Under the pieces are notes generated by a model. That model searched no databases. It worked only from the letters and a program-made list of their open reading frames with translations, and was not told the origin of the DNA. The position numbers and the translations under genes are program-made. A stretch of DNA of 64,000 nt, taken from NCBI GenBank assembly GCA_027068085.1, contig JAMOUQ010000014.1, forward strand, positions 62,001 through 126,000. The letters run 5' to 3'. This DNA comes from Desulfobacteraceae bacterium (lineage in GTDB: Bacteria; Desulfobacterota; Desulfobacteria; Desulfobacterales; Desulfosarcinaceae). Below, in pieces: positions 43,391 through 52,385 of the stretch (position 1 is its first letter; each line of letters starts with the position of its first letter).

Positions 43391-43996
43391 TCACCGCTGG
43401 GTTCCGGTGTATTCCGGGTTGGAGATGGCCCGCCAGACCATGTCGAAAAGAACATTGGACTGGGCCGCCAGGGAGCCGGGCCGGCCGCGGCAGATCCACA
43501 TGACGAATGAACGCTGCACCAGGCCGAGCATGAAGTCCAGCAGGATGCCGGCCCGCACCCGGTTGTTGAGGATTCCGGCCCGCTGGCCTTTCTTGAGCAC
43601 GTCCAGGTACATGTTGATCATCTTCTTCTGCTGGAATGTCCTGTCGGCCATCCAGGTCTTCATGGGCAGGGTCATGAAAAGGATCCGCCCCAGGCCGGGG
43701 TTGCGTTCGTAGTAGTCCAGCTGGAGCCAGAGGACCTTGCGCATCTTCTCCTTGAGGTCCTCGATGCCCTGGAGATGATCCATTATCCTTTCGGTCAGCT
43801 TGCCCAGCCAGATATCGACGAAGGCGAAAACGAGCTGCTCCTTGCTGCCGTAATGCTTGTAGATGGTGCTGAAGCTGACTCCGGCCCGCCTGGCCACCTC
43901 GCGGATATTGGCTTTGTGGAAATCGGAGTTGGAAAAGATTTCGAGAACCGCCTTTTCCAGGCGCCTGTGCACTTCGGGCTTGAGATCAGTGGCCAT
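43391..43996 (-). CDS. TetR-family transcriptional regulator of the methylmalonyl-CoA operon
   Basis: 201 residues. The N-terminal TetR HTH is clear (FSNSDFHKANIREVARRAGVSFSTIYKHYGSKEQLVFAFVD). The C-terminal ligand-binding half is helical and unassigned. It is the first gene of tetR-mutase-meaB, 36 nt ahead of the mutase. Its promoter carries a dyad just past the predicted start site, so it probably represses itself and the mutase. An acyl-CoA effector would make sense but is inference. Confidence 0.88.
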   Translation of the reverse strand: MATDLKPEVHRRLEKAVLEIFSNSDFHKANIREVARRAGVSFSTIYKHYGSKEQLVFAFVDIWLGKLTERIMDHLQGIEDLKEKMRKVLWLQLDYYERNPGLGRILFMTLPMKTWMADRTFQQKKMINMYLDVLKKGQRAGILNNRVRAGILLDFMLGLVQRSFVMWICRGRPGSLAAQSNVLFDMVWRAISNPEYTGTQR

Positions 43997-44061
43997 GATA
44001 CTGTCCTGCCGGGGCCTGCGTGAAATAATGCGTTACAGCGTTAGCCTGTTTAAACAGCCAC

Positions 44062-44081
44062 AATATCAATATATTATAATC
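44062..44081. promoter_or_regulatory. AT-rich element shared with the 12S promoter; adjacent dyad CTGTTTAAACAG
   Basis: AATATCAATATATTATAATC matches 40151-40170 at 16 of 20 positions. A perfect 12-bp palindrome CTGTTTAAACAG lies 4 bp away at 44046-44057. Both are in the tetR leader. Confidence 0.4.
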
Positions 44082-44108
44082 AGCAACCCAGGAATCCATG
44101 CCACGCCG

Positions 44109-44123
44109 TGTAACATTGTTACA
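44109..44123. promoter_or_regulatory. Candidate TetR operator TGTAAC-ATT-GTTACA
   Basis: Perfect six-base arms around three bases, placed roughly +6 to +20 relative to the start predicted from the promoter at 44136-44165. That is a classic repressor position. Confidence 0.5.
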
Positions 44124-44135
44124 AAAAGAGAGTGC

Positions 44136-44165
44136 ATCCTAAAAGGGATGACCGACGATTGTCAA
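44136..44165 (-). promoter_or_regulatory. Sigma-70 promoter for tetR-mutase-meaB
   Basis: Minus strand TTGACA (44160-44165), 18-nt spacer, TAGGAT (44136-44141, four of six bases). Confidence 0.5.
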
Positions 44166-44177
44166 GCCTTTTTGCAG

Positions 44178-44200
44178 GCCGGTGGCCGGCGGCCACCGGC
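44178..44200. terminator. Hairpin downstream of the epimerase gene
   Basis: A 10-bp perfect GC stem GCCGGTGGCC/GGCCACCGGC with a three-base loop, 31 nt after the mce stop. There is no T-run after it on the minus strand, so it may be a transcript-end or 3'-stability structure rather than a canonical terminator. Confidence 0.4.
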
Positions 44201-44230
44201 TTTGACCGGGCAGGCAGGCGGGTAAAACGG

Positions 44231-44632
44231 TTACCTTTCACAAAGTTCCACCAGGACGCCTCCGGTTGCCTTGGGATGGATAAAAGCGATCTTGGCGCCC
44301 CCGGCCCCCCTGCGCGGTTTTTCGTCGATCAGGCGCACCCCTTTGGCCTTGAGTTCTTCCAGGGCCTGTTCGATGTTTTCCACCCGGAAGGCCACGTGCT
44401 GGATTCCCTGGCCCCGTTTTTCGATGTACCTGGCCACCGGCCCGTCGGGGCTGGTGGAGGCCAGCAGCTCTACTTCGCTTTCACCCACCGGGAAAAAGGC
44501 CGTGGTGACTTTCTGTTCTTCCACGGTTTCAGTACCCTCGAAATCCAGGCCGAGAACATCTGACCAGAACTTCCTGCTCTGGTCGATGTCATTGACGGCG
44601 ATGCCCAGGTGGTCGATCTTCAAAATCTTCAT
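44231..44632 (-). CDS. mce: Methylmalonyl-CoA epimerase
   Basis: 133 residues of the vicinal oxygen chelate fold in two beta-alpha repeats. Metal ligands are visible: His in KIDHLGIAV, His in [10 protein letters not shown] and Glu in VLVELCER. It converts (S)- to (R)-methylmalonyl-CoA, linking the carboxyltransferase to the mutase. Full length. It is separated from tetR by the 234-bp control region and follows the SnoaL-like gene by 54 nt. Confidence 0.94.
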   Translation of the reverse strand: MKILKIDHLGIAVNDIDQSRKFWSDVLGLDFEGTETVEEQKVTTAFFPVGESEVELLASTSPDGPVARYIEKRGQGIQHVAFRVENIEQALEELKAKGVRLIDEKPRRGAGGAKIAFIHPKATGGVLVELCER

Positions 44633-44686
44633 CTTTTCATCTCCTTGAATTCTCAGCTGACAAGTCCCGGTTTCCGTTCAGCCGCT

Positions 44687-45127
44687 TCACTCATTGCGGG
44701 GAACGGCAGAAGAATGATGGTCGATTATAAGCCAGCGGCCATCGCCATCTTTGCGGTAGACGAAGGTATAGCGGGCGGGGATACTCTGCATCCTGCCGTC
44801 CTTGGTGTGAAAGAAAGTGTAGTAACCGGAGTTGATGGCGATATCGCCGTAGACCCGCACCATGGGTTTGTAGTAGATGGCATCGAGGTCCTTCATGGTC
44901 ATGAAGTGCTCGAAGTAGTCCCTGACCCCCTCGGGATTGGTGCGGATAAAGGGCGAGACCGTGCCCCAGAAGACCGCGTCTTCGGCATAGAGCCCGGCCA
45001 CGGTCTCCGGGTCGGCGGTGGTGACAGCCTCGATCCACCGGTCCATGGCGGCCAGGACCGATTTCTGCCGGTCGTCGAACTGTTGCAGGGCCCCTTTCTG
45101 GTCTGCGAAGATACTTTTTTTCTCCAT
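44687..45127 (-). CDS. SnoaL/NTF2-fold protein (DUF4440-like)
   Basis: 146 residues with the NTF2-like pattern: a long first helix (VLAAMDRWIEAVTTADPETVAGLYAEDAVFWGT), FIRTNPEGVRDYFEHFM, then the beta-sheet VYGDIAINSGYYTFFH and RYTFVYRKDGDGRWLIIDHHSS. Such proteins are small-molecule isomerases, hydrolases or orphan pockets; no catalytic set can be named. Being first in a run with the epimerase suggests a link to CoA-ester metabolism, without proof. Confidence 0.85.
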   Translation of the reverse strand: MEKKSIFADQKGALQQFDDRQKSVLAAMDRWIEAVTTADPETVAGLYAEDAVFWGTVSPFIRTNPEGVRDYFEHFMTMKDLDAIYYKPMVRVYGDIAINSGYYTFFHTKDGRMQSIPARYTFVYRKDGDGRWLIIDHHSSAVPRNE

Positions 45128-45341
45128 GCAAGCCTTCCCTTTCGTTTGCGGTTTGTCCGGATGGTCCTGTGAACAGTTTTACCGGCTTTCATACCAGGTC
45201 AGGCCGCTGCAACACAAGCAATAGCTTCACGGTGGTTCCTCTGTCAGCCCCGGGCATAACTTCGATCTTCATCTTTTCGCGGAGCCGCCCGGTCTTCAGC
45301 CTTTTTGCGGACTCATGACGAGCCTGGCGCGGTCTTTGCCG

Positions 45342-46769
45342 TCAGCGGCTGAAATATGCCAGTATCTGGCCGGTGGCCGCCAGCAGGGCGTACCAGGCCC
45401 GGTGCACCGCCGCCGTGGCCACCGCCAGCCGTCCCCGGGCGGCCACCAGCTCCTTCTGGGCCTCGTTGAGCCGCACCAGCGACTCCTGGCCGGCCCGGTA
45501 GCCCTTTTCAACCAGGTCCCGCTGGCGGCGCACCATTTCCAGGTTGGCCCTTTCCAGGGCAAGCTTTTCCTGGGCCGAAAGGAGGGTGGCCGCGGCCTGC
45601 TTTACTTCCGATTTTACCGTCAGGCGGGTCTGCTCCAGCCGGTGCAAGGCTTCCCGCAGGGCCGCCTTGGCGCGCCGCAGGCCTGCGCTGCGGGCACCGC
45701 CGGTGAAAAGATCGTAGCTGAGATTGACAGAAAGGCTGTTTCCGAAATCGTCCTTGCCGAAAGCAGGGCCGTCGGTTCTTTTGCCATCCAGGCTGCCCGC
45801 CAGCACCACCCTGGGATAGTACCCGGAACGGGCTATCTTTACCCGGACCTCGGCGTTTTTGACCTCCATTTTGCGCTGGATCACGTCCGGCCTGACCGAC
45901 AGGGCCGCCTCTGCCAGGGCGTCTGCATCCGGACGGCTAAACTCGTCATGGAGCGGGTCTGCCATGGGAGCAAGCTCGACATGGGCCGGCAGGCGGCTGT
46001 CGGGCCGGCCCAGCAGGGCCGCCAGGCCGATGAGGGTGACATCCAGCTGGGCCCGGGCCGCGATCCGGTTGGCCCGGGCCGCGTTGAGCCTGATCCTGAA
46101 GTTCAGGACATCGCTCAGGGAACCTGTGCCGGCCCGGTAACGGCTTTGGGCATCTGCCAGCTGGCGTTCGTTGAACTTTTCGTCGGCCCCGGCGATAACG
46201 ATGTTCTGCTTGGCCAGTTGGGCCGAAAAATAGGTGGCCGCCACCGAGGAAAGCAGCAGGCGGTGGGCCTCTTTCTGCCCTGCCAGGCTGGTATCCAGGC
46301 CGTAGCGGGCCGAAAGCTTTCTGAACTTGCGTGAAAATCCGTCGAAAAGGACCCAGGTGGCCCTGAGGTTGGCATTGTAGTAATCTTCGGGATCTTCGGC
46401 AAAAATACCCGGCGGCGCATTCCGGGCCGTTTCCGACAATTCGACCCGGGAGACCCCCACATCGAGGCCCACCCTGGGCCAGCAGGCCGCCCGGGCTTCG
46501 TTTACCCGCTCCCCGGCCTGATCGACCCGGGCCGCGGCCGCCGCCAAGGTGGGATTGCCGGCCAGGGCGATCTTGACCGCCGTTTCCAGGTCCAGCACCC
46601 TGACCTGCCCCCACCGCACCCCGGAAGACCCGGCAGGCCGGCGGCCATTGTCGGCTGCCGCCGCGCCCGGCAGGCCCATGGCCAGGGTTGTCAGAAATGC
46701 CGCGATCCGGGCCAGGCAGACCACCGCTTTATCCTCTTTGAAAAAACAAAAGCACATTCTGGACAGCAT
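45342..46769 (-). CDS. TolC-family outer-membrane efflux channel
   Basis: 475 residues with a signal region at about 1-39 (...LTTLAMGLPGAAAADNG). Two repeats of the TolC coiled-coil architecture follow: LDLETAVKIALAGNPTLAAAAARVDQAGERVNEARAA and the second-half counterpart LRRAKAALREALHRLEQTRLTVKSEVKQAAATLL. It is the outer-membrane exit duct for the RND pump. The ATG directly follows the pump's TGA with no gap. The C-terminal helices close the protein at TGA 45342. Confidence 0.92.
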   Translation of the reverse strand: MLSRMCFCFFKEDKAVVCLARIAAFLTTLAMGLPGAAAADNGRRPAGSSGVRWGQVRVLDLETAVKIALAGNPTLAAAAARVDQAGERVNEARAACWPRVGLDVGVSRVELSETARNAPPGIFAEDPEDYYNANLRATWVLFDGFSRKFRKLSARYGLDTSLAGQKEAHRLLLSSVAATYFSAQLAKQNIVIAGADEKFNERQLADAQSRYRAGTGSLSDVLNFRIRLNAARANRIAARAQLDVTLIGLAALLGRPDSRLPAHVELAPMADPLHDEFSRPDADALAEAALSVRPDVIQRKMEVKNAEVRVKIARSGYYPRVVLAGSLDGKRTDGPAFGKDDFGNSLSVNLSYDLFTGGARSAGLRRAKAALREALHRLEQTRLTVKSEVKQAAATLLSAQEKLALERANLEMVRRQRDLVEKGYRAGQESLVRLNEAQKELVAARGRLAVATAAVHRAWYALLAATGQILAYFSR

Positions 46770-49700
46770 TCAATCGGTTCTCCTTGGTAAATTCTCTTCC
46801 GCCGCCGGCCCCGGCCCCGGCCCCGGCCCGGCAAAAGCTTCGTCTTCATACCGCGAAACCGCCGGTTCCACCGCGGCCCGTTCCGGCCAGGATTTATAAC
46901 GCCATTTGAAGACCAGCCGGCGCATGTCGTTGAGGATGGTCAGCAGGCTGGGAATCAGAATCAGGGTGAGCACGGTGGCAAAGGTCACACCGGCAGCCAG
47001 GGACAGGGCCATGGGTATCAGGAAGCGGGCCTGAAAATCGGTCTCCATGATCAGGGGGGCCAGTCCGCCCACGGTGCTGACCGTGGTCAGGAAGATGGCC
47101 CTGAAGCGCCGGCCTCCGCCGTCGATGACCGCCTGTTTGAAATCCAGGCCGGCGGCCAGGTTTTCATTGATCCGCTCGATCAGGACGATGGCGTCGTTGA
47201 CCACCACCCCGGAAAGGGCCACCATGCCGAAAATGCTCATCAGCGAAAGCCGGTAGCCCATTACCATGTGGCCCATGACAGCGCCGATGATGCCGAAAGG
47301 CACGGTGAACAGGATTACGAAGGGCTGGAGATACGACCTGAACATGGTGGCGATGATGACATAGATTCCGAACACCCCCAGGGGGAAACCCACTTCCAGG
47401 CTGGTGAAGGATTCGCGCATCTTTTTCTGTTCCCCCTGGACGGCCACCTTGAGGTCCGGAAACCGCTCCAGGAGCTTGGGAAAGTAGTGCTGCCTGAGCT
47501 CGGCCAGGATTTCCGAGGTGTTGGCCCGCCTGGTGTCCACGCCGGCGCTGACGGCCACCCGGCGCAGGCCGTCGGTGCGGGTGATGGTGGAATAGCCCGG
47601 TGCGAATCTCATTTCAGCCACTTCGGCCAGGGGCACCAGGGCTCCGGCAGGGGTCCTGATCCGCATCCGCTGGAGCTGGGCCAGGCTCCTGCGCTCCTTG
47701 AACGTATAAAGAACCTTGACCCGCACATCGTCCCGGCCCCTTTGCAGACGCAACGCCTCCCGGCCGTAGAATGCCGAATTGATCTGGCGGGCCAGGTCGT
47801 CCAGGTTGATCCCAAGGGTGCGGGCCTCGGGCCGCAGCCTGAGGCGCAGTTCATTCTGGCCGGCTGAAAAATCCGACCTGATCTGGTAAACCCCTTCGAA
47901 ACGCCGCAGACGCTTCTGAAGCTGTCCGGCCGCCGCCAGGATCCGTTCCATGTCGTGGCCCTGGATCCAGATTTCGATAGGGTCTCCGGGAGGGCCGGCC
48001 TGCAATCCTTCGAACCTGACGGACTTGACCCCGGCAATTTCGCCGATCTGCTTTTCCCATTGAACCATCAGATCCTTGGAATGGACCCCGCGCCTTTCAG
48101 AAGGCAGCAGGATGGCCATGACCGACCCGAAGTTGGGACCTGCGTGGGGCATGGCTTCCAGGGTCTGGCCCGCCAGGGTGAGCCGGTTTTCCACCAGGGG
48201 CTCGCCCGAGATGGTCCTGGTATTGGCCGCCAGGTTTACCAGGGCCTGATCCACCTGGGCCAGGGCCTTGCGGGTGACAGACACCGGGGTGCCGCTGGGG
48301 AACTCCACGTGGGCCGTCATGATGAAACCGTCCAGCTCGGGAAAGACCTCGAACTTGATCACCCCGCCCCGCACCAGGCCCACAACGATCATCAGCAGGG
48401 CCAGGGCAATCGAAAGGGATATGTAGCGCCAGCGCAGGGTCCGGCGCAAAAAAGGAATATAAATCCTGGCGATGAACCACTCCATGCCGTGTGCGACCCG
48501 GTCATGGAAGCGCTCCAGGCGGCGGGCAGCCGGGTTGAGGGACTCCGGGGGGCGGTTGGGGTCGGGCAGATGGCTCAGATGGGCGGGCAGCAGAAACATG
48601 CATTCAACCAGGGAGACCGACAGGCTGGAGATAACCACCACCGGCAGGATGGAGATGAACTTGCCCATGATTCCGCCGATATACAGCAGGGGCACGAAGG
48701 CCACGATGGTGGTCAGAACCGCGGCGACGACCGGCATGCCCACCTCGCTGACGCCGGCCACGGCAGCGGCAAGGGGCGGCTCACCGTTTTTGCGATGAAC
48801 GTAGATGGCCTCGCCCACCACGATGGCATCATCGACGATCACCCCCAGCACCAGGATCAGGCCGAAAAGGGAGATCATGTTGATGGTGCCTCCCAGGGCC
48901 CAGAGAATTCCGAGGGCTCCGGCAATGGAGATGGGAATGCCCATGCCGGCCCAGAACGAAAGCCTGGCGTTGAGCACCATGTAGAGGATCAGAAAAACGA
49001 TGATCATGCCGATGATGCCGTTTTTGACCAGCAGGTTTATCCTGGCCCGCAGCATGTCGGTACTGTCGTAGAGGATCTTCATGGCCGCGCCCGGCGGCAG
49101 GCGGTTTTTCATCTTCTCCACGTAGTCATAGGTCTGGCGGGCTATCAGCAGGGCGTCCTCTTCCTTGGTCTTGAAAACATTGATCAGCACCGCCGGCTTG
49201 CCGTCCACTTCCGCCCCCAGGGGATCCTCGGTGAAATCGTCCCTGATGGCGGCCACCTGATCGAGGGTTATCACCGCTCCGTCGGGAAAAGCCTTTACCA
49301 CCAGAGAGGCCAGCTCCTTGCCGGTGTACCTGCGGCCCATGGTCCGCAGGCGGATCTGCTCGGCCCGCATGCGGATGGTGCCGCCGCCCATGTTGAGGTT
49401 GTTGCGCCGCACGGCGGCCGCCACCTGGTCGAAAGTCAGCCCGTAGCGCTCAAGTTTTTCTTCCGACACCTCGATAAAGATCTCGTAGTCGCGGACGCCG
49501 AAGATGGAAACCTGGGAGATGCCGTCAAGCTGCTGCAGGTCGTCTTTGACCTGCTCGGCCCACTCTTTCAGCCGGGCCTCGGACATGTCGGCACTGAGGG
49601 AAAGCAGCATCACCGAGTCCTTGGTGGTCAGCTCCTTGATCACCGGCTTTTCGGCATCCCCGGGGAAGGTGGAAATGGCGTCGATCCTGGTGCGCACGTC

Positions 49701-50021
49701 GTCCAGCACCTTCTGGACGTCCCAGCCTTCCTTTACTTCCACAAGACCCTTGCCCAGATTCTCGGTGGCCTCGGTGGTGAACTGCTTGACCCCCTCCAGG
49801 CCCTCGATGGCGTCTTCGATCTTGCGGCAAACGCCTTCTTCAACCTCTTCGGGGTCGGCTCCGGGATAGGCAACCGAAATGGTGATCATGTCCAGGGAAA
49901 ATTCCGGGAAAGTCTCCCTGATCATGCTGCGGGCGGCCAGAAAACCGATGATCAGCAGCAGGGCCAGGAGGATGTTGGCAAAAACCGTGTTGCGGGCAAA
50001 CGACCTGAGTACCTGTTTCAT
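46770..50021 (-). CDS. RND-family efflux pump (inner-membrane subunit)
   Basis: 1083 residues with twelve predicted helices in the RND pattern and two large periplasmic loops. The proton-relay motif VLGVIVDDAIVVGEAIYVHRKNG in helix 4 has the two Asp of the HAE-type pumps. The C-terminal half repeats the fold (ALSGVVVNDAIVLIERINE). The last 15 residues include a GPGPGPGP run. It starts inside the adaptor's end (4-nt overlap) and abuts the TolC gene. Drug or lipid export is likely, with the substrate unknown. Confidence 0.94.
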   Translation of the reverse strand: MKQVLRSFARNTVFANILLALLLIIGFLAARSMIRETFPEFSLDMITISVAYPGADPEEVEEGVCRKIEDAIEGLEGVKQFTTEATENLGKGLVEVKEGWDVQKVLDDVRTRIDAISTFPGDAEKPVIKELTTKDSVMLLSLSADMSEARLKEWAEQVKDDLQQLDGISQVSIFGVRDYEIFIEVSEEKLERYGLTFDQVAAAVRRNNLNMGGGTIRMRAEQIRLRTMGRRYTGKELASLVVKAFPDGAVITLDQVAAIRDDFTEDPLGAEVDGKPAVLINVFKTKEEDALLIARQTYDYVEKMKNRLPPGAAMKILYDSTDMLRARINLLVKNGIIGMIIVFLILYMVLNARLSFWAGMGIPISIAGALGILWALGGTINMISLFGLILVLGVIVDDAIVVGEAIYVHRKNGEPPLAAAVAGVSEVGMPVVAAVLTTIVAFVPLLYIGGIMGKFISILPVVVISSLSVSLVECMFLLPAHLSHLPDPNRPPESLNPAARRLERFHDRVAHGMEWFIARIYIPFLRRTLRWRYISLSIALALLMIVVGLVRGGVIKFEVFPELDGFIMTAHVEFPSGTPVSVTRKALAQVDQALVNLAANTRTISGEPLVENRLTLAGQTLEAMPHAGPNFGSVMAILLPSERRGVHSKDLMVQWEKQIGEIAGVKSVRFEGLQAGPPGDPIEIWIQGHDMERILAAAGQLQKRLRRFEGVYQIRSDFSAGQNELRLRLRPEARTLGINLDDLARQINSAFYGREALRLQRGRDDVRVKVLYTFKERRSLAQLQRMRIRTPAGALVPLAEVAEMRFAPGYSTITRTDGLRRVAVSAGVDTRRANTSEILAELRQHYFPKLLERFPDLKVAVQGEQKKMRESFTSLEVGFPLGVFGIYVIIATMFRSYLQPFVILFTVPFGIIGAVMGHMVMGYRLSLMSIFGMVALSGVVVNDAIVLIERINENLAAGLDFKQAVIDGGGRRFRAIFLTTVSTVGGLAPLIMETDFQARFLIPMALSLAAGVTFATVLTLILIPSLLTILNDMRRLVFKWRYKSWPERAAVEPAVSRYEDEAFAGPGPGPGPAAEENLPRRTD

Positions 50022-51379
50022 GAGCCCTCCCCTTCGTCCTGCCCGGCCAGGGTGTAGTCAACCAGGGAATTTTCCAGGGGATTTACCAGACGGGTGACGA
50101 TCACCAGGTCGCCCGGTTTCAGGCCGGCGCTTACAAAGACCCGGTCGCCCTGGGTCTTGGCCGCAACCACCCTGGTGGTCCGCAGCCTGCCGTCCACCAC
50201 CCGGTAGACCGTGTTTTCGAAGCTCACCGCCTCTCTTGGCAGGACAACGGCCTGTCTCAGGGTCCGTCCCGGAATCCTGACCGCACAGAACATCCCCGCC
50301 ACCAGGGGAAGTCCTTCGGGCTCGGAGGAGCAGGCCTGGCGGGCATCGACCCTTACCGCCACGGTAAGGGTGCGGCTCTTGGGATCGAAATCCACCACCC
50401 TGTCCAGGGTCGCCTTCCAGAAATTCGTATTGCCGTGGGCCGTGGAACTGACCCGGCACTGGACCGGCTCCAGGGGAGCAAACCAGGCCCGGCCGTGATT
50501 GCCGGCGCTGAAACGAAGCCAGCGGCCCGCATCTTCACTGCTCAGGGGGACCCTTATCTCCAGGACGGAATCGTCGGCCAGGGTCAGGACCCGCTGGCCG
50601 GGCGCGACATACTGGTCTTTTTCCAGGCGGACGAACTCGACCCGGCCGGTAAAGGGGGCCACCACCCGGCACCTTTCAAGCCGGGCCGCGGCAGCCGCCT
50701 TCCTGGCCCGGGCGGCAGCCAGGGCGCCGCGGGCCTCCTTTATCCGCATGGGGAAAAGGGCCACGGCCTGTTCCAGCTGGTCGGCCAGGTCCACCGCGGC
50801 ATTGTAAGCCCGCTCGGCCTGTTCGACCCCGCTGCGGGTGCCCACCTGGTTGGCCTCGAACAGTCTCTTGGCCCGCAGGTACTGTGCCCGGGCAAGATCA
50901 CGGTTGCGTTCGATGGTTCCGAGGCGCTTTTTCTCCAGCTCGAACTGCTTTTCAAGCCGGGCGACGGCGGTCTCCCGCTGGATCACCGCCGAGCGGGCAT
51001 CGTCATAGGCCGCCCGGTAGTCCCGCTGGTCGATGGCAAACAACAGGCGCCCTTCGGCAATGATCTTGCCCTCTTCCAGGTCGGGATTGATCCGGATCAC
51101 GCGGCCCGCGACCTCGGGCGCGATATCCACCCGGTTCAGGGCCCGGGCCTGCCCGAAACCTTCAAGGTATGTCTGCGCATCTTCCGGCCGCACCTTTATT
51201 ACTTCCACCGGAAGGGCTCTTTCGGTGGTCTTTGTCTCCACCGGCGGCTTTTTGCTGGTCACCAGCCAGGCCATTATGCCCGTCCCGGCCGCCAGGATCA
51301 GAACGCAAACGACGATCCTGAAAACCAGCCTCTTGTTGGCGGAATTTATCTGCGAATCGTTTGTCTTTTGATTATCCAT
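50018..51379 (-). CDS. RND periplasmic adaptor (membrane fusion protein)
   Basis: 453 residues. An N-terminal membrane anchor (FRIVVCVLILAAGTGIMAWLV, about 17-37) precedes a barrel-sandwich domain (VDIAPEVAGRVIRINPDLEEGKIIAEGRLLFAIDQRDY). A long alpha-hairpin coiled coil follows (RLEKQFELEKKRLGTIERNRDLARAQYLRAKRLFEANQVG), then beta-barrel segments. ATG 51379 is used; the upstream extension to 51418 has no conserved content. It bridges the pump and TolC. Confidence 0.92.
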   Translation of the reverse strand: MDNQKTNDSQINSANKRLVFRIVVCVLILAAGTGIMAWLVTSKKPPVETKTTERALPVEVIKVRPEDAQTYLEGFGQARALNRVDIAPEVAGRVIRINPDLEEGKIIAEGRLLFAIDQRDYRAAYDDARSAVIQRETAVARLEKQFELEKKRLGTIERNRDLARAQYLRAKRLFEANQVGTRSGVEQAERAYNAAVDLADQLEQAVALFPMRIKEARGALAAARARKAAAAARLERCRVVAPFTGRVEFVRLEKDQYVAPGQRVLTLADDSVLEIRVPLSSEDAGRWLRFSAGNHGRAWFAPLEPVQCRVSSTAHGNTNFWKATLDRVVDFDPKSRTLTVAVRVDARQACSSEPEGLPLVAGMFCAVRIPGRTLRQAVVLPREAVSFENTVYRVVDGRLRTTRVVAAKTQGDRVFVSAGLKPGDLVIVTRLVNPLENSLVDYTLAGQDEGEGS

Positions 51380-51474
51380 GGTATCCAGTCCGTTTGGAGT
51401 AAAATACCACCTCCCCAAAAAAAGGAAGGACGTTGCGAAACATCGGAACCGCAGACAGGCGCGACTCCGAATGC

Positions 51475-51993
51475 TCAGGTCTTTTTCCTGCGTCCGGTTG
51501 CATCCGCTTTGCCCCTGCCGGAGGATCCCGGGTCGAGAAAGGATCCGATTCTTTCCAGAACTTCACACCACTTGGCCGAGGTTTCCGGCCCGACCATCTC
51601 AACCAGTTCCACGAAGGCTCCCAGCAGGTGTTTCTCCACGCCGTCTACCACCCGGGCGGCCTCGTCGGTCAGAGCCACGATGACCTTGCGCCGGTCCTTT
51701 GTGCTCTGACGCCTGACCAGCACCCCTTTTTCCACCAGCCGGTCGACCATGGCCGAAGCCGAAGGCGGAGAGACCCCCAGATATTCGGCCAGCTCGGTGA
51801 TGGTGATCTCGCCCCTGCGGCGCACTGCCAGCAGGCAGCGGTGCTGGGCGGGCGACAGATCGCTGAAGGCCGCCGCCTGCCTGTTGCCGGCCAGGTATTC
51901 CATCTGGCTCTTGAGCAACCTTTCGTGTACCAGGCGGCCGTTGTTGAAAATAAACCTGGCCCGCCGCAAGATTTCTTCCTTTGTAAAATCCAT
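51475..51993 (-). CDS. MarR-family repressor of the efflux operon
   Basis: 172 residues with the MarR winged helix: LSPAQHRCLLAVRRRGEITITELAEYLGVSPPSASAMVDRLVEKGVLVRRQSTKDRRKVIVALTDEG-like segment. ATG 51993 begins the conserved part. It is the first gene of the marR-adaptor-pump-tolC operon, with a 95-nt gap before the adaptor. A perfect dyad lies about 150 bp upstream, so it very likely represses its own operon and releases it on binding a pump substrate. Confidence 0.9.
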   Translation of the reverse strand: MDFTKEEILRRARFIFNNGRLVHERLLKSQMEYLAGNRQAAAFSDLSPAQHRCLLAVRRRGEITITELAEYLGVSPPSASAMVDRLVEKGVLVRRQSTKDRRKVIVALTDEAARVVDGVEKHLLGAFVELVEMVGPETSAKWCEVLERIGSFLDPGSSGRGKADATGRRKKT

Positions 51994-52142
51994 GTTCAAG
52001 TTTCCCGGTTGAAAAGTTTTCTGCGATTCCGGACGGCCCTGCAAATCCGGCCCGGCGGTCAGTACTTGAACCGCCCCGTGTTCAATATGCGGGGCGGCGC
52101 AAAGCTTACCGGCCTTTTTGCCATGCCGCATGCTTAACAAAA

Positions 52143-52165
52143 CTAATATTTAGTTAGACTAACTA
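52143..52165. promoter_or_regulatory. MarR operator: overlapping palindromes
   Basis: TAGTTAG-A-CTAACTA (52151-52165) is perfect. The overlapping ACTAATATTTAGT (52143-52155) is near-perfect. The TTAGTTAG...CTAACTA pattern is typical of MarR-family sites. Confidence 0.65.
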
Positions 52166-52385
52166 TTAGATAGGCAAAGCAAATGTCAAGACATAAATCG
52201 CCCGCCGCTCCCTTCGGGGGTGATGCTTTACCTGACTTTGATCCGGAAATACGGCAAGAGTGTATCGGCAAGCCGGAAATATTCTACGCCAGATGGTGAT
52301 TGAACACGAGCCTGATATTATGGCGGACCGGTTTGGAAAGCGCGCTTCGAGCAATTTCTGCCCGCGAGCACTGTGGAGCACAAAA

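Noticed and set aside
40328-43510. A 1060-codon open frame on the plus strand opposite the mutase and meaB genes
   Set aside because: It mirrors strong codon bias in the real minus-strand genes. The product has no domain and is rich in Gly/His/Asp repeats typical of antisense shadows.
45189-45341. A 50-codon open stretch in frame after the TGA of the TolC gene, considered as a second selenocysteine readthrough
   Set aside because: TolC is complete at its TGA, the extension has no TolC homology by eye, and no SECIS-like hairpin is evident.
47955-50057. A 700-codon plus-strand frame opposite the RND pump; similar long frames at 36430-38376, 26101-27363 and 4595-5983
   Set aside because: All lie fully antisense to genes with clear family motifs, and none has a recognisable protein.
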